A DNA stretch of 64,000 nucleotides from Kineosporiaceae bacterium. GTDB taxonomy: Bacteria; Actinomycetota; Actinomycetes; Actinomycetales; Kineosporiaceae. The translations under genes were made by a program, and so were the position numbers. The stretch spans positions 744,001 through 808,000 of the forward strand of contig JADJPO010000003.1 in assembly GCA_016713225.1 (NCBI GenBank). Reading direction: 5' to 3'. The notes under the pieces are model-generated. The model searched no databases. It was not told the origin of the DNA and was given only the letters and a program-made list of their open reading frames with translations. Shown here one piece after another: positions 8,207 to 17,560 of this stretch. Within the stretch, counting starts at the first letter, position 1; every line of letters starts with the position of its first letter.

Positions 8207-9238
8207 ATGCGCCGAGTGGTCGTGTCGTCCCAGCAGATCGAGGTCGTCGAGGCGGAGGCGCCGACGCCGGGGCCGGGGGAGGTGCTGGTGCGCTCGGTGG
8301 TCGCCGGGGTCTGCGGATCCGACACCCATGCAGCCCACGGGCGACACCCCTTCATCGCACTGCCCTACCACCCCGGGCACGAGGTGGTCGGGGTGGTCGA
8401 ACAGCTCGGCGAGGGCGTGGACGCCGTCCGGCCGGGTCAGCGGGTCACGGTCGAGCCCGACCTGCCGTGCTGGGCCTGCAAGCAGTGCACCGCGGGCCGG
8501 CAGAACCTGTGCGAGAACCTGCAGTTCTTCGGCTGCGGCTACGCCCAGGGCGGCATGGCCGACTACTTCACGATCGACGTCCGGCGGCTGCACGTCGTCC
8601 CCGACGGGATGGACTTCCGGACGGCGGCACTGATCGAGCCGTTGTCGACCCCGGTGCACGCCGTCCGCCTGGCCGGCAATGTCAGCGGCAGCGCCGTCGC
8701 CATCCTGGGCGCGGGCACGATCGGGTTGCTGGTGCTGTGCGCGGCGAAGGCTCAGGGCGCGCGCCGGATCGTGGTCACCGATGTGCTGCCCGCCAAACGC
8801 GAGCGGGCGCTGGCCTTGGGCGCTGACGTCGTGGTCGACGCCGCGGCGCCGAACGCCGTCCAGCAAGTGCGGGAAGCCCTCGGTGAGAGCGCCGATGTGG
8901 TCTTCGACTGCGTCGCCGTCCAGCCCACCGTCGATCAGGCGGTCGCCATGGCCGACAAGGGCGGCACCGTGGTCATCGTCGGCGTGCCGGCAGGGGCGGT
9001 GAGCGTGCCATTGCCGATCATCCAGGACCACCAGATCCGGATTCAGGGCAGCGCCACCTACCTGCCGGAGGACTACGCGGACGCGATCCGGTTGCTGGCC
9101 TCGGGGGCGATTCCGGTGGAGGCGATCGTCACGGCCGTGCACCCGTTGGCCGAGGTGGCCGAGGCGTTCGATGCCTCGGTGAGCGGGGCGAACATCAAGG
9201 TGCTGGTCGCGATCGACGACGAGCTCGCTCACTCCTGA
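8207..9238 (+). CDS. zinc-dependent alcohol/polyol dehydrogenase (MDR family)
   Basis: A 343-residue medium-chain dehydrogenase. Catalytic zinc ligands are C36 (VCGSD) and H58-E59 (PGHE). The structural zinc site is C88, C91, C94 and C102 (CWACKQC...LC). The nucleotide-binding motif is GAGTIG. This composition resembles sorbitol, threonine and related polyol dehydrogenases that use NAD(P). TAGGGT (8195-8200) plus 6 nt precedes the ATG, suggesting a leaderless transcript starting within the end of the NDH-2 gene. The exact substrate is not deducible. Confidence 0.88.
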   Translation: MRRVVVSSQQIEVVEAEAPTPGPGEVLVRSVVAGVCGSDTHAAHGRHPFIALPYHPGHEVVGVVEQLGEGVDAVRPGQRVTVEPDLPCWACKQCTAGRQNLCENLQFFGCGYAQGGMADYFTIDVRRLHVVPDGMDFRTAALIEPLSTPVHAVRLAGNVSGSAVAILGAGTIGLLVLCAAKAQGARRIVVTDVLPAKRERALALGADVVVDAAAPNAVQQVREALGESADVVFDCVAVQPTVDQAVAMADKGGTVVIVGVPAGAVSVPLPIIQDHQIRIQGSATYLPEDYADAIRLLASGAIPVEAIVTAVHPLAEVAEAFDASVSGANIKVLVAIDDELAHS

Positions 9239-9347
9239 GCTCCAAGGGTCTCGACATCAACATCCCGCGTCCCGTAGAAAGGCAGCATCTTCGACCTCGG
9301 TGAGCTGCCGGCTCTGCCAGGGTTCGACCCCGATCGTGGAGCCGCCC

Positions 9348-9923
9348 GTGAGCCGTCAGTCCGTCGCGCGTGACCTCGAGTCACTCGCGCAGCTGGGTGT
9401 GGCTGCCAGGGCACCGATCTTCGCGCTGGCCACCGTGACGCTCGGAGCCGGCGGGCACGTCGTGTCCGGAGGTGGCCTGCCGGGCCCACTCGCGTTGGCC
9501 GCCTCGACGGCCACGGTGGGACTGGTCGCCTGGCGCACCGCTCGGCGAGAGCATTCCCTGCCCCGGCTGCTCGTGGCCGTTGGTGCCAGCCAGGTCGCCC
9601 TGCACCTGGCGTTCGGCCTCGGCGCGAGCGCCGACGGCCACCGGCATGCCGGGTCACCGGGCCTGCCGGCGGCGTGGATGTGGGCAGCCCACCTTCTGGC
9701 CGCGCTGAGCATGGCGTGGTGGCTGCGACGAGGCGAGGCCGCCGTCTGGCGACTCGTCCGGCGAGCGGTGCAGCTCGCCGTCCGGCTGGTTCGCCACCGA
9801 CTCGGCCTGCCCCTGGCACCGCGCCTTCAGCGCACGACGCCGGCATGGCACGGCCTCATGGCCGGAGCTCAACACCTGGTGATCCGTTGTGCTCCCCACC
9901 GGGGCCCACCGGTCCTGATCTGA
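9348..9923 (+). CDS. four-helix membrane protein of unknown function
   Basis: 191 residues from the GTG at 9348, chosen for its GGAG ribosome site 6 nt upstream; the frame is open from 9300. Four hydrophobic segments are visible (for example PIFALATVTLGAGGHVV and AAWMWAAHLLAALSMAWWL), with His residues in or near helices (GGHVV, ALHLAFG, DGHRHAG, AAHLLA), then a basic C-terminal tail. The His pattern and the AAHLLAAL...RRGEAA segment remind me of membrane proteins found next to actinobacterial copper genes (YcnI/CopC), but this is a weak resemblance. It lies 213 bp upstream of an iron-type ABC operon; a role with metal is inference only. Confidence 0.55.
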   Translation: MSRQSVARDLESLAQLGVAARAPIFALATVTLGAGGHVVSGGGLPGPLALAASTATVGLVAWRTARREHSLPRLLVAVGASQVALHLAFGLGASADGHRHAGSPGLPAAWMWAAHLLAALSMAWWLRRGEAAVWRLVRRAVQLAVRLVRHRLGLPLAPRLQRTTPAWHGLMAGAQHLVIRCAPHRGPPVLI

Positions 9924-10136
9924 TCCGGGCCGAGCGCAGTTCCCTGTCGCGCCATCACGTTTCGACACGTCAGCACGTCCTCGCCGCGCGGGGACGTCGC
10001 GTGCGCTGCGCCTGCCCGGGCTGACTCCTCCCTGTCGCCGCCAACCGACGACGGGTTCGACCTGCCTGCCTGATGGACCCTGCGCACCGGCATCTGCCCC
10101 CTGGGCGTCGTCGGGCGCTCGACCACGAGGACTCAC

Positions 10137-11258
10137 ATGACTGCTCTCGCCACGCGATGGCGCCTGCCCGGATCCGCTCCTCCCCGTCGAACCGGCCGCA
10201 GCTCCGCGGCCCTCATCCCACCGCGGGCCTACCCGCTCGTGCTGATCGCCCTCACCGTGCTGCTGGTGCTCGCCGTCCTGCTGGCCATCTCGGTCGGCTC
10301 GGTGCACCTGCCACTGCGGACGGTGTGGTCGGTCGTCCTCGACCACACCCTCGGCGGCCTCCGAGACGGCAGCCCGGCCGTCGACCGGCGCGACGACGCC
10401 ATCATCTGGAACTTCCGTGCACCGCGAGCCCTGTTGGCCGTCGTCGTCGGGGCGGGCCTGTCCATCGCCGGTGCGGCGCTGCAGGTGCTGGTGCGCAACC
10501 CGCTGGCCGACCCGTACCTGCTCGGCGTGGTCCAAGGCGGCAGCCTCGGAGCCGTCCTGGCGATCGGGCTCGGGAGTGCCGCGATCGGCAAGGCGGCGTT
10601 GTCCGGAGCGGCCTTCCTGGGCGCCATGAGTTGTCTGCTGCTCGTGCTCCTGTTCGGACGCCGCCACGGCGCGGTCTCCACCGGGCGCCTGGTGCTGGCC
10701 GGGCTCGCGGTCGGCTATGTCTTCCAGGCCGCGACCAGCTTCGTCGAGCTTCGCCTGACCGACGGCGAGGGACTGGCAGGGGTGGTCTTCTGGCTGCTGG
10801 GTACGGTGGCCGCCGCGTCCTGGTCGGATCTGGGCATTCCCTCGGCCCTGGTCCTGATCACCACGGTGTGGTTGACGGTGCAGGCGCGCCCGATGAACGC
10901 CCTGCTCATGGGGGACGACTCGGCCACAGCGCTGGGAATCAGGGTCAGCAGGTTCCGGCTGCAGCTGGCCATCGCCTCGTCGGTGTTGACGGCGTGCGTG
11001 GTGGCCGTGGCCGGGGGAGTCGGATTCGTCGGGTTGATGATCCCGCACACCGCGCGGCTGTTGGTCGGGGCCGACCATCGCCGACTGCTGCCGGTCACCG
11101 CCCTGGGCGGCGGCCTGTTCCTCGTGGTGGTCGACATCGTGGCGCGCACGGCCGCCTCGCCCCTGGAACTGCCGCTGAGCGTCATCACAGCGGCGGTCGG
11201 TGCCCCCTTGTTCCTGTGGCTCATGGGCCGCAACGACCGCACGCCGGGGGTGGCGTGA
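10137..11258 (+). CDS. FecCD-family ABC permease (iron-siderophore/heme/B12 type)
   Basis: 373 residues with a basic N-terminal tail and about ten membrane segments. Conserved FecCD/BtuC features are APRALLAVVVGAGLSIAGA, VRNPLADPYLLGV and GFVGLMIPHTARLLVG. It forms the channel of an importer whose ATPase and binding protein follow with 1- and 4-nt overlaps (an operon in the order C-D-F). The ribosome site is GAGG, 7 nt before the ATG. The 213-bp upstream gap has three spaced ACGT motifs (9958-9986) but no recognisable riboswitch. Confidence 0.9.
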   Translation: MTALATRWRLPGSAPPRRTGRSSAALIPPRAYPLVLIALTVLLVLAVLLAISVGSVHLPLRTVWSVVLDHTLGGLRDGSPAVDRRDDAIIWNFRAPRALLAVVVGAGLSIAGAALQVLVRNPLADPYLLGVVQGGSLGAVLAIGLGSAAIGKAALSGAAFLGAMSCLLLVLLFGRRHGAVSTGRLVLAGLAVGYVFQAATSFVELRLTDGEGLAGVVFWLLGTVAAASWSDLGIPSALVLITTVWLTVQARPMNALLMGDDSATALGIRVSRFRLQLAIASSVLTACVVAVAGGVGFVGLMIPHTARLLVGADHRRLLPVTALGGGLFLVVVDIVARTAASPLELPLSVITAAVGAPLFLWLMGRNDRTPGVA

Positions 11259-12052
11259 TGCGCCTGAACCTGGACGGTGTCTCGGTAGAGCTCGACCGTC
11301 ATCGGATCGTGGACGAGGTCGACCTCGAGGTCGGCGACCGAGAGGTAGTAGGCCTGATCGGGCCGAACGGCTCGGGCAAGTCCACCCTGCTGCGCACGGT
11401 GTACCGGGCGCTCGCTCCAATGGCGGGCGTCGTCCGGCTGGGCGGGGACGACGTGTGGAGCCTGGCACCGCGCGAATCGGCCCGCCGGACGGCGGTGGTC
11501 GCCCAGGAGGCCCCGCCGGAGTTCGACTTCACGGTCGAGGAGGTCGTCACCCTCGGCCGGCTGCCACACAAAGGGCTGTTCGACGGTGAGACGGACGAAG
11601 ACCGCCGCCTGATCGTGGAGGCCCTCGACCGGGTAGGCATCGCCCACCTCACGCACCGGGTCTTCACCACTCTCAGCGGTGGTGAGAAGCAGAAGGCCTT
11701 GCTGGCCAAGGCCTTGGTGCAGCAACCATCCCTGCTGGTGCTCGACGAGCCGACCAACCACCTCGACATTCGCGCCCAGCTGGAGCTGCTCGAGCTGATC
11801 CGTGAGCTCGGGGTGAGCACCCTCACCGCCCTGCACGAGCTCAACCTCGCCGCCGCGTACTGCGACCGGCTCTACCTGCTGGACGGCGGTCGCCTGGTCA
11901 CCTCCGGCCCACCCACCGACGTGCTGACCCCCGAGGTGCTCGGCGCCGTGTTCGGCGTCGCCGCTCACCGGGCCGAGCATCCGGACACCGGACGCCTCCA
12001 GCTCGTCTTCGCACCCCTTCGTCAACCCATCACCGAGAGGACCTCGTCATGA
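11258..12052 (+). CDS. FepC/BtuD-type ABC ATPase
   Basis: A 264-residue importer ATPase. Walker A is GPNGSGKST (35-43), the signature LSGGEKQK and Walker B LLVLDEPTNHLD, followed by a TALHELNLAAAYCDRLYLL H-loop region. The ATG at 11258 shares its A with the TGA of the permease gene. It drives uptake of the ligand delivered by the downstream lipoprotein. Confidence 0.92.
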   Translation: MRLNLDGVSVELDRHRIVDEVDLEVGDREVVGLIGPNGSGKSTLLRTVYRALAPMAGVVRLGGDDVWSLAPRESARRTAVVAQEAPPEFDFTVEEVVTLGRLPHKGLFDGETDEDRRLIVEALDRVGIAHLTHRVFTTLSGGEKQKALLAKALVQQPSLLVLDEPTNHLDIRAQLELLELIRELGVSTLTALHELNLAAAYCDRLYLLDGGRLVTSGPPTDVLTPEVLGAVFGVAAHRAEHPDTGRLQLVFAPLRQPITERTSS

Positions 12053-13095
12053 AACGACTACTGCAGCTCACCACCGCGCTGTGCGCCGGGTTGGTCCTGG
12101 CCGCGTGCGGCGCCGACTCGACCTCGACGTCCGGCTCGTCCAGCGCCGCCGGGCCGTCGAGTGCCGTGGCGCGGGCCGCCGTCACCGTCGAACAGTGCAC
12201 GGGGGAGAAGCGGGATCGCAAGGTCACCTTCGACACCGTGCCGGAGCGCATCTTCACCCTCGATCCTCAGTCGGCCGAGTTCATGATCGCGCTCGGGCTG
12301 GGCGACCGCATCGTGGGGACCTGGGACATGTACGACGACGCGGCCTTCGCCGATGCCCCCACGTACGCCGCCGAGCTGAAGAAGCTCGAGAAGGTGGGCG
12401 ACGGCAAGACCTGGCCCCCGCCGATCGAACAGATCGCCTCGACCAAGCCCGACATCGTGGTGACCACCTACCGGCTCAACATCCCGAACTACCTCGACGC
12501 CAACCGGTTGGAGAAGGACGCCGGCATCAAGGCCTACAGCTTCACCACCTACTGCACCGAGAAGGTGATGCGCGACTTCGACCCGCTGTTCGCCGACATC
12601 ACCGCCCTGGGCCAGATCTTCGACGTGGCACCCAAGGCCGAGGCCTTGATCGCCCAGATGCGTGATCAGCTGGCCAAGGCCGCCGCGCTCACCCAGGGCA
12701 AGCCCCGGGTGAAGGTCTGGGAGTACGCCGGCGAGGAGATTCCCTACCCGGTCGGCGGGACGGGCATGCCCAACGCGATCATGTATCTGGCCGGCGCCGA
12801 CAACGTCTTCGAGGACGTCAAGGCGGTCTACGGCGAGGTGTCGTGGGAACAGGCGGTCAAGCGCAACCCCGCCGTGGTCTGGCTGCAGACCTCGGCCGGG
12901 CCCGGCTTCATCGAGACCGAGGACGGGCTCAAGAAGGCCACCGAGAAGAACCCCGGGATCGCCGGAATCGACGGTGTGGCCAAGAAGAGGTACGTCGTCG
13001 TGCCGTACACCACAGCCGGGACCCTGAGCATCCACAACGCCGAGGCGGTGCTCGACTTCGCCACCAAGCTGCAGAAGGTCACCTCGACCTCCTGA
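12049..13095 (+). CDS. FecB/FepB-type substrate-binding lipoprotein
   Basis: 348 residues. A lipoprotein signal ends in LAAC with the lipidated Cys at position 20, followed by a Ser/Thr-rich linker. The two-lobed binding-protein pattern is visible: VPERIFTLDPQSAEFMIALG, IASTKPDIVVTTY and VWEYAGEEIPYPVGGTG. It is anchored on the outer face of the membrane and captures the ligand, most likely a ferric siderophore; heme or a corrinoid cannot be excluded. The ATG overlaps the ATPase stop by 4 nt. A hairpin terminator follows. Confidence 0.88.
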   Translation: MKRLLQLTTALCAGLVLAACGADSTSTSGSSSAAGPSSAVARAAVTVEQCTGEKRDRKVTFDTVPERIFTLDPQSAEFMIALGLGDRIVGTWDMYDDAAFADAPTYAAELKKLEKVGDGKTWPPPIEQIASTKPDIVVTTYRLNIPNYLDANRLEKDAGIKAYSFTTYCTEKVMRDFDPLFADITALGQIFDVAPKAEALIAQMRDQLAKAAALTQGKPRVKVWEYAGEEIPYPVGGTGMPNAIMYLAGADNVFEDVKAVYGEVSWEQAVKRNPAVVWLQTSAGPGFIETEDGLKKATEKNPGIAGIDGVAKKRYVVVPYTTAGTLSIHNAEAVLDFATKLQKVTSTS

Positions 13096-13102
13096 GCCCG
13101 GT

Positions 13103-13137
13103 GTGGTCGGCCCCGGCTCGGGGGCGGGGCCGACCAC
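13103..13137 (+). terminator. hairpin terminator after the iron-type ABC operon
   Basis: Arms GTGGTCGGCCCCG (13103-13115) and its perfect complement (13125-13137) enclose a 9-nt loop, 7 bp after the stop of the binding-protein gene. There is no T-tract. Confidence 0.8.
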
Positions 13138-13204
13138 GCTGCGGGTGTCGTGCCGGGGCCGGGCAGGCCCCCTGCCACCTGGGGGATCGGCCTAAGATCG
13201 GCGC

Positions 13205-13648
13205 ATGCCCCGCGAGTCGTCCGGCGACTGGCCCGAACGCCGCCGTGAGGCCGCGCGCGAACAGGCCGCTCGGGCCGATCGTCGTCGCGAGACCGAGACC
13301 GCACGAGCCTGCCAGCAGGTGGCCGGTTTCGCGGCCGAGGCACGGGCGCGACGGCTGATCTCGCACCCCTTGCTGGCTCGCTCGGGGGAGCGGCGCGGCA
13401 GCTACCGCACCGGCCTCACCGGCTGGTACCTCACCCGCGACGGCTCACTGGGGGTGACCGAGGACGGCGAGTACTACGTGCTGTCCTGCCCGCCCAGCCG
13501 CCTCGGCCTGTTCCGCGGCGTGCACCTGGAGCCCGCCGATCCACCCCTGCAGGTCGGTGCCGGTGCCCGGGACGGCGAGTCGATCGCGCTCGATGTCCTG
13601 CTGGCGATGCGGCTGGCGGCAGGCGACGACTGGCCCCGAACCCGCTGA
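13205..13648 (+). CDS. conserved-looking hypothetical protein (147 aa)
   Basis: Start: TAAGAT (13193-13198) plus 6 nt then ATG, a good leaderless pattern. The first ~60 residues are very rich in Arg and Glu and probably form one long helix (RRREAAREQAARADRRRE). The second half looks like a small beta domain (SYRTGLTGWYLTRDGSLGV, GEYYVLSCPPS). There is no signal peptide or membrane helix, and I recognise no family. It is convergent with the glycosyltransferase, 7 bp away. Confidence 0.6.
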   Translation: MPRESSGDWPERRREAAREQAARADRRRETETARACQQVAGFAAEARARRLISHPLLARSGERRGSYRTGLTGWYLTRDGSLGVTEDGEYYVLSCPPSRLGLFRGVHLEPADPPLQVGAGARDGESIALDVLLAMRLAAGDDWPRTR

Positions 13649-13655
13649 GCGCCGT

Positions 13656-14954
13656 TCAGGCGCCCCGGACGATCTCTGCCAGGTGGGCCACCGGCCACCG
13701 CCGGTCGAACAGCGTGGGATCGCCGTCGTCCTCGCGGCGCAACTGCTCGATGAGGCGCACGTATCCGACGAGGTCGAGGCCACGCAGCAGGTCGAGCAGC
13801 GCCGAGGCCTCGCCCACGGCGGGAGCGTTCGGGGCGACGAGCCGGTCGTAGATGTCGACCACCTGATGGACCATGGCGAGGTGGGAGGCCCCGGGGTCGA
13901 CCGACGGGAAGTTGGTCGCCGCGAAGTCCTCGGTGAACACGATGGGCTCGACGGCCAGCGCTTGCGGCCCGTGCACCCCGGCGAGGCGGATGAGCAGTTC
14001 GACGTCGAAGGTCTCGTGGAAGGAGGCCAGCCGCGGCAGCACGGGCGCCAACGCAGCGGCGTCGAAGGCCTTGAAGCCCGCCTGGGTGTCCAGCACGTGT
14101 GCCAGGGCCGGGATCAGCATGGCCCGCACCGCGTGCCGGAACAGGATGATCAGCTTGTCGGGCTTGCCGCCGGTGCTGTGTGGCTCGGAGTGCGGGCCAT
14201 CGGGCTTGACCAGGACGGCGCCCGGCATGCCGTAACGCTGGCCGAGGGCCGCAACCACGCTGTCGCCCGTCGCGATCGCTGCCGCGAGCGAGCCCAGTTG
14301 AGCCAGGTTGGCGGACAGATCGGCATCGGTCGAGCAGATGAGGTGTCGCACCATGCCGGCCGCGGCGGGTGCCCCCGCCTGCACCGAGGCGACCAGCCCG
14401 GCCAGGATCGACCCGCCCTTGCGGGACTGGTCGGTCGAGGTCAGGGCCTCGAACGCCGGGCTGAAGGGACCGAGCTCGGTGTGCCCGGCGATCACCTCGG
14501 CCAGGCGCAGCACGTTCACGCTGCGATGGCCGACGGTCGGGTAGCCCTCGGCCGCAACGATCTTCGCCATCACCTCGGCGCTCGACGGCCGATCCGGACA
14601 GCCGTCGTCCACCGCCACGATGCTCCAGGTGACCGGCAGATCCGTTGTCAGCCAGTCGAGTTGGCGGACCTTCTCGCGCAGGAAGTCCTCACCGTGCGGA
14701 TGCTCGGACCGGGGCAGGATGCGTCCGGTCTCGCCGTACATCGCCCAGACCACGCTGAGGTGGAGCGGCGTCGTGACCGCCGCCAATCGCCGGCGGGCGT
14801 GAGCCGCGGCAGCGGCCTCGGTCGCCACCGCGCCACCGGGCTCGTCCGGCTCGCCCGTCGGCTGCTTCCCGTCCCGCAGGGCTGATGCCCGGTCCAGCAC
14901 CCACCCGTTCTGCGCCGCATCCGTCAGGTCTCGGGCCAACGGTCGGTGATCCAT
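13656..14954 (-). CDS. cytosolic family-2-like glycosyltransferase
   Basis: 432 residues. It contains a GT-A-type core: LSVVWAMYGETGRI (first strand), SIVAVDDGCPDRPS (nucleotide-binding strand), RKGGSILAGL, and a DxD-type metal site in ICSTDADLS. The following acceptor region includes THE-like FHETFDVELL. There is no membrane helix, unlike most GT2 enzymes acting on polyprenyl lipids. TAGATT plus 6 nt precedes the ATG, so it is probably leaderless and monocistronic. Donor and acceptor are unknown. The enzyme class is fairly secure, the biological role is not. Confidence 0.7.
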   Translation of the reverse strand: MDHRPLARDLTDAAQNGWVLDRASALRDGKQPTGEPDEPGGAVATEAAAAAHARRRLAAVTTPLHLSVVWAMYGETGRILPRSEHPHGEDFLREKVRQLDWLTTDLPVTWSIVAVDDGCPDRPSSAEVMAKIVAAEGYPTVGHRSVNVLRLAEVIAGHTELGPFSPAFEALTSTDQSRKGGSILAGLVASVQAGAPAAAGMVRHLICSTDADLSANLAQLGSLAAAIATGDSVVAALGQRYGMPGAVLVKPDGPHSEPHSTGGKPDKLIILFRHAVRAMLIPALAHVLDTQAGFKAFDAAALAPVLPRLASFHETFDVELLIRLAGVHGPQALAVEPIVFTEDFAATNFPSVDPGASHLAMVHQVVDIYDRLVAPNAPAVGEASALLDLLRGLDLVGYVRLIEQLRREDDGDPTLFDRRWPVAHLAEIVRGA

Positions 14955-15221
14955 GGTCGAAATCTAGGCCAGGTCACCACTACGCTGAAGGTGATGGCCA
15001 CGACGTGGGAGTCGGCGGCCGTGGCGTGACAACCACGGACGCGGTATGACGTGTGCTTCGCTGGGCGTTGTCATGTGGGCACGGCCACCACGCGACGAAA
15101 ACGGGTCGTCCACCGCAGGCCTTCCCCTACGGTGGTGAGCAGCCGAGCCGGTACCGGTTCGGGTCCTCGAGAGGCGCCCGCGCAGCTGGCGGCACCTTCG
15201 TCTTCGGCGGATCCGCAGGTC

Positions 15222-15335
15222 GTGTCGGTGTCCGTGCAGAGTGTTCGGCGCGGGGCAGCGTTCCTCGCCCCCGTTCGCGCGCTCGTACGGCATGGTGCCG
15301 CGGTCATCGTGAGCGGCATGTCAGAGGAGGAGTGA
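15222..15335 (+). CDS. possible small ORF ending at the SNF2 start
   Basis: The 381-bp gap 14955-15335 holds the leaderless promoter of the glycosyltransferase at one end. At the other is an open frame of 37 codons from GTG 15222 (or longer, from GTG 15051) whose TGA directly abuts the GTG of the SNF2 gene. Its end, SGMSEEE, is encoded by the same purine-rich bases that form the SNF2 ribosome site. It may be chance; no clear ribosome site of its own is visible, and I see nothing else in the gap. Confidence 0.2.
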   Translation: MSVSVQSVRRGAAFLAPVRALVRHGAAVIVSGMSEEE

Positions 15336-17462
15336 GTGGCTCGAGCAGGCCAGCGCCGGTCGGGTGATCGGCGTCCCGCCCGGCGGACGCAGCGACCTGA
15401 TCGCCCCCCCGGCGACGTCGCCTCCGTGCTGGCTCGAACCGTCCGGGAGGTCGAGGCGGCCGTTCGGGCCGGACGGACGACGCCGTCCGTGCGGACGACG
15501 TTCCAGGCCGTCACCCTGTTGTTGCGGGAAGAGCGGACCCGGGTTCGCGAGGACGCGGCCATCAGCGACAAGCGTCGAGTCGAGCAGCTCAAGCGGCTCG
15601 ACGGCATCGCCGCGATTCTCGCCGGGATCGCGGTGCGGGACGCGGGGTTGCTGGCCCTGCTCGCCGACGAAGCCGGCGTCTCGGACAACGCCCGCGAGCG
15701 CAGACGAGACCTGCTGCGCGCCGCCGGGATCGAGGCGGCGCCCGAGGCGGAGGCACCCGTCGTGCGCCCGGCCAGCGCTGTCACCGAGCGCCGCGTCGTG
15801 CCGCAGTCGGTGACCTCCCGCCAGCTCGCCAACCCCTTTCTCGCACCCGACATGTCCACGCCGCGACCGGTGCCGGCCCGCGCGCGCCGCCTGGCCAGCT
15901 GGGAACTGCTCGGCCCACTGTTGAACTCGTTCGAACGCGCCGGGGGAACGGCCCCGGCGTGCATGGCGCTGCCGGCACCGACGACACAGTTCACCCCGCT
16001 GGGTGAGCAGCTGATGCCACACCAGGGACGGCTGATCGCGGCGGCCGCTGCCGGCCACCGGACCTTCCTGCTGGCCGACGAACCAGGGCTGGGCAAGACG
16101 GCCCAGGCCCTGCTCGCCGCCGAGGCGTCCGACGCCTTCCCGTTGCTGGTGGTCGTGCCGAACGTCGTCAAGACCAACTGGGCCCGCGAGGCTGCGCGCT
16201 GGCTGCCGCACCGCCAGACAACCGTGGTTCATGGCGACGGGGACACGGTCGACGGCTTCGCGGACATCGTCGTCGTGAACTACGACGTGCTCGACCGCCA
16301 TCTGGGCTGGCTGGGGGATCTGGGTTTTCGCGGCATGGTCGTCGACGAGGCGCACTTCATCAAGAACAAGACCTCCCAGCGGTCCAGGAACGTGCTCACG
16401 CTGTCGGAGCGCGTCCGGTTCCGCACCGCCCGCCCGCTGCTCATGGCCTTGACCGGTACCCCGTTGATCAACGACATCGAGGATTTCCGGGCGATCTGGC
16501 AATTTCTCGGGTGGACCGATGACAGCACGCCGGTGGGTGAGCTGATGAATGCCCTCGAGGAGGCCGGTCTGACGCCGGCCGACCCGGGGTTCTCGGCCTC
16601 GGCGCGCCAGTGCGTCATCGACCGGGGGATCGTGCGCCGCCGCAAGGTCGAGGTTGCCGCAGATATCCCCGCTCGGCGCATCGCCGACCTGCATGTCGAG
16701 TTGGACGGCGCAGCAGGGCGCTCGATCCGCGCCGCGGAGCGCGACCTGGCGCGTCGCATGGTGACGCAGTACCAGAACGCGCTGGCGGCCCGGTCGGTCG
16801 TCGTCCAGGGTCTCGATCTCGACCTGGTGCGCCGCGTGGCCCGGTCCGAGTTGAAGCAGGCCAAGGCGGCCAAGACGGGCGACAACGTGTTCACCATGTT
16901 GCGCCGCATCGGCCGGGCCAAGGCCGAGTTGGCCGCCGACTATGCGACGCAGCTGGCCCGCAGTGCCGGCAAGGTCGTCTTCTTCGCCAAGCACATCGAC
17001 GTGATGGACGCCGCCGAGGAGACGTTCGCCCAGCAGGGGGTGCGTTTCGCCTCCATCCGCGGCGACCAGACGCCCACGGTGCGGCAGAAGAACATCGACA
17101 GCTTCGTCAACGACCCCGATGTCGCCGTGGCGGTCTGCTCCCTGACGGCTGCCGGCGTGGGCCTGAACCTGCAGGTCGCCTCGAACGTCGTCCTGGCCGA
17201 ACTGTCCTGGACGGACGCCGAACAGACCCAGGCCATCGACCGCAGCCACCGCATCGGCCAGACCGAGCCGGTCACCGCGTGGCGCATCATCGCCGCCCAG
17301 ACCCTGGACGCCCGCATCGCCGAGCTGATCGACAGCAAGGCCGGCCTGGCCGCCCGAGCTCTGGACGGTTCGGACGAGGAGGACTCGGGGACCACCGACG
17401 TGCAGCTCGAGGCGTTGGTCGCGCTGCTCACCGACGCCCTGCGGGCCGACTCGACCGCCTGA
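15336..17462 (+). CDS. SNF2-family DNA-dependent ATPase (compact SMARCAL1/HepA-like)
   Basis: 708 residues. The N-terminal ~210 residues are charged and not recognisable. Then come the two RecA-like lobes: motif I DEPGLGKT (about 247-254), motif II DEAH (about 336-339), motif III LTGTP and motif VI SHRIGQ (about residue 638). SNF2 enzymes translocate on duplex DNA, remodelling or annealing it rather than unwinding. A strong AGAGGAGGAG ribosome site lies just upstream of the GTG. No nuclease or other partner domain is present. It heads an accessory-looking pocket with VapBC and Fic. Confidence 0.88.
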   Translation: MARAGQRRSGDRRPARRTQRPDRPPGDVASVLARTVREVEAAVRAGRTTPSVRTTFQAVTLLLREERTRVREDAAISDKRRVEQLKRLDGIAAILAGIAVRDAGLLALLADEAGVSDNARERRRDLLRAAGIEAAPEAEAPVVRPASAVTERRVVPQSVTSRQLANPFLAPDMSTPRPVPARARRLASWELLGPLLNSFERAGGTAPACMALPAPTTQFTPLGEQLMPHQGRLIAAAAAGHRTFLLADEPGLGKTAQALLAAEASDAFPLLVVVPNVVKTNWAREAARWLPHRQTTVVHGDGDTVDGFADIVVVNYDVLDRHLGWLGDLGFRGMVVDEAHFIKNKTSQRSRNVLTLSERVRFRTARPLLMALTGTPLINDIEDFRAIWQFLGWTDDSTPVGELMNALEEAGLTPADPGFSASARQCVIDRGIVRRRKVEVAADIPARRIADLHVELDGAAGRSIRAAERDLARRMVTQYQNALAARSVVVQGLDLDLVRRVARSELKQAKAAKTGDNVFTMLRRIGRAKAELAADYATQLARSAGKVVFFAKHIDVMDAAEETFAQQGVRFASIRGDQTPTVRQKNIDSFVNDPDVAVAVCSLTAAGVGLNLQVASNVVLAELSWTDAEQTQAIDRSHRIGQTEPVTAWRIIAAQTLDARIAELIDSKAGLAARALDGSDEEDSGTTDVQLEALVALLTDALRADSTA

Positions 17463-17560
17463 CCCGAGGACCCTCAGCCCATACCCGTCGACGACGTCGA
17501 CCCAGCGGACCGTCGCGACCGTCGACGGGATGCTCGACGGTGGTGCGGTCGCGGCGGGGT

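Noticed and set aside
9924..10136. Cobalamin or other riboswitch before the FecCD-type operon
   Set aside because: No conserved riboswitch core could be recognised in the 213 bp.
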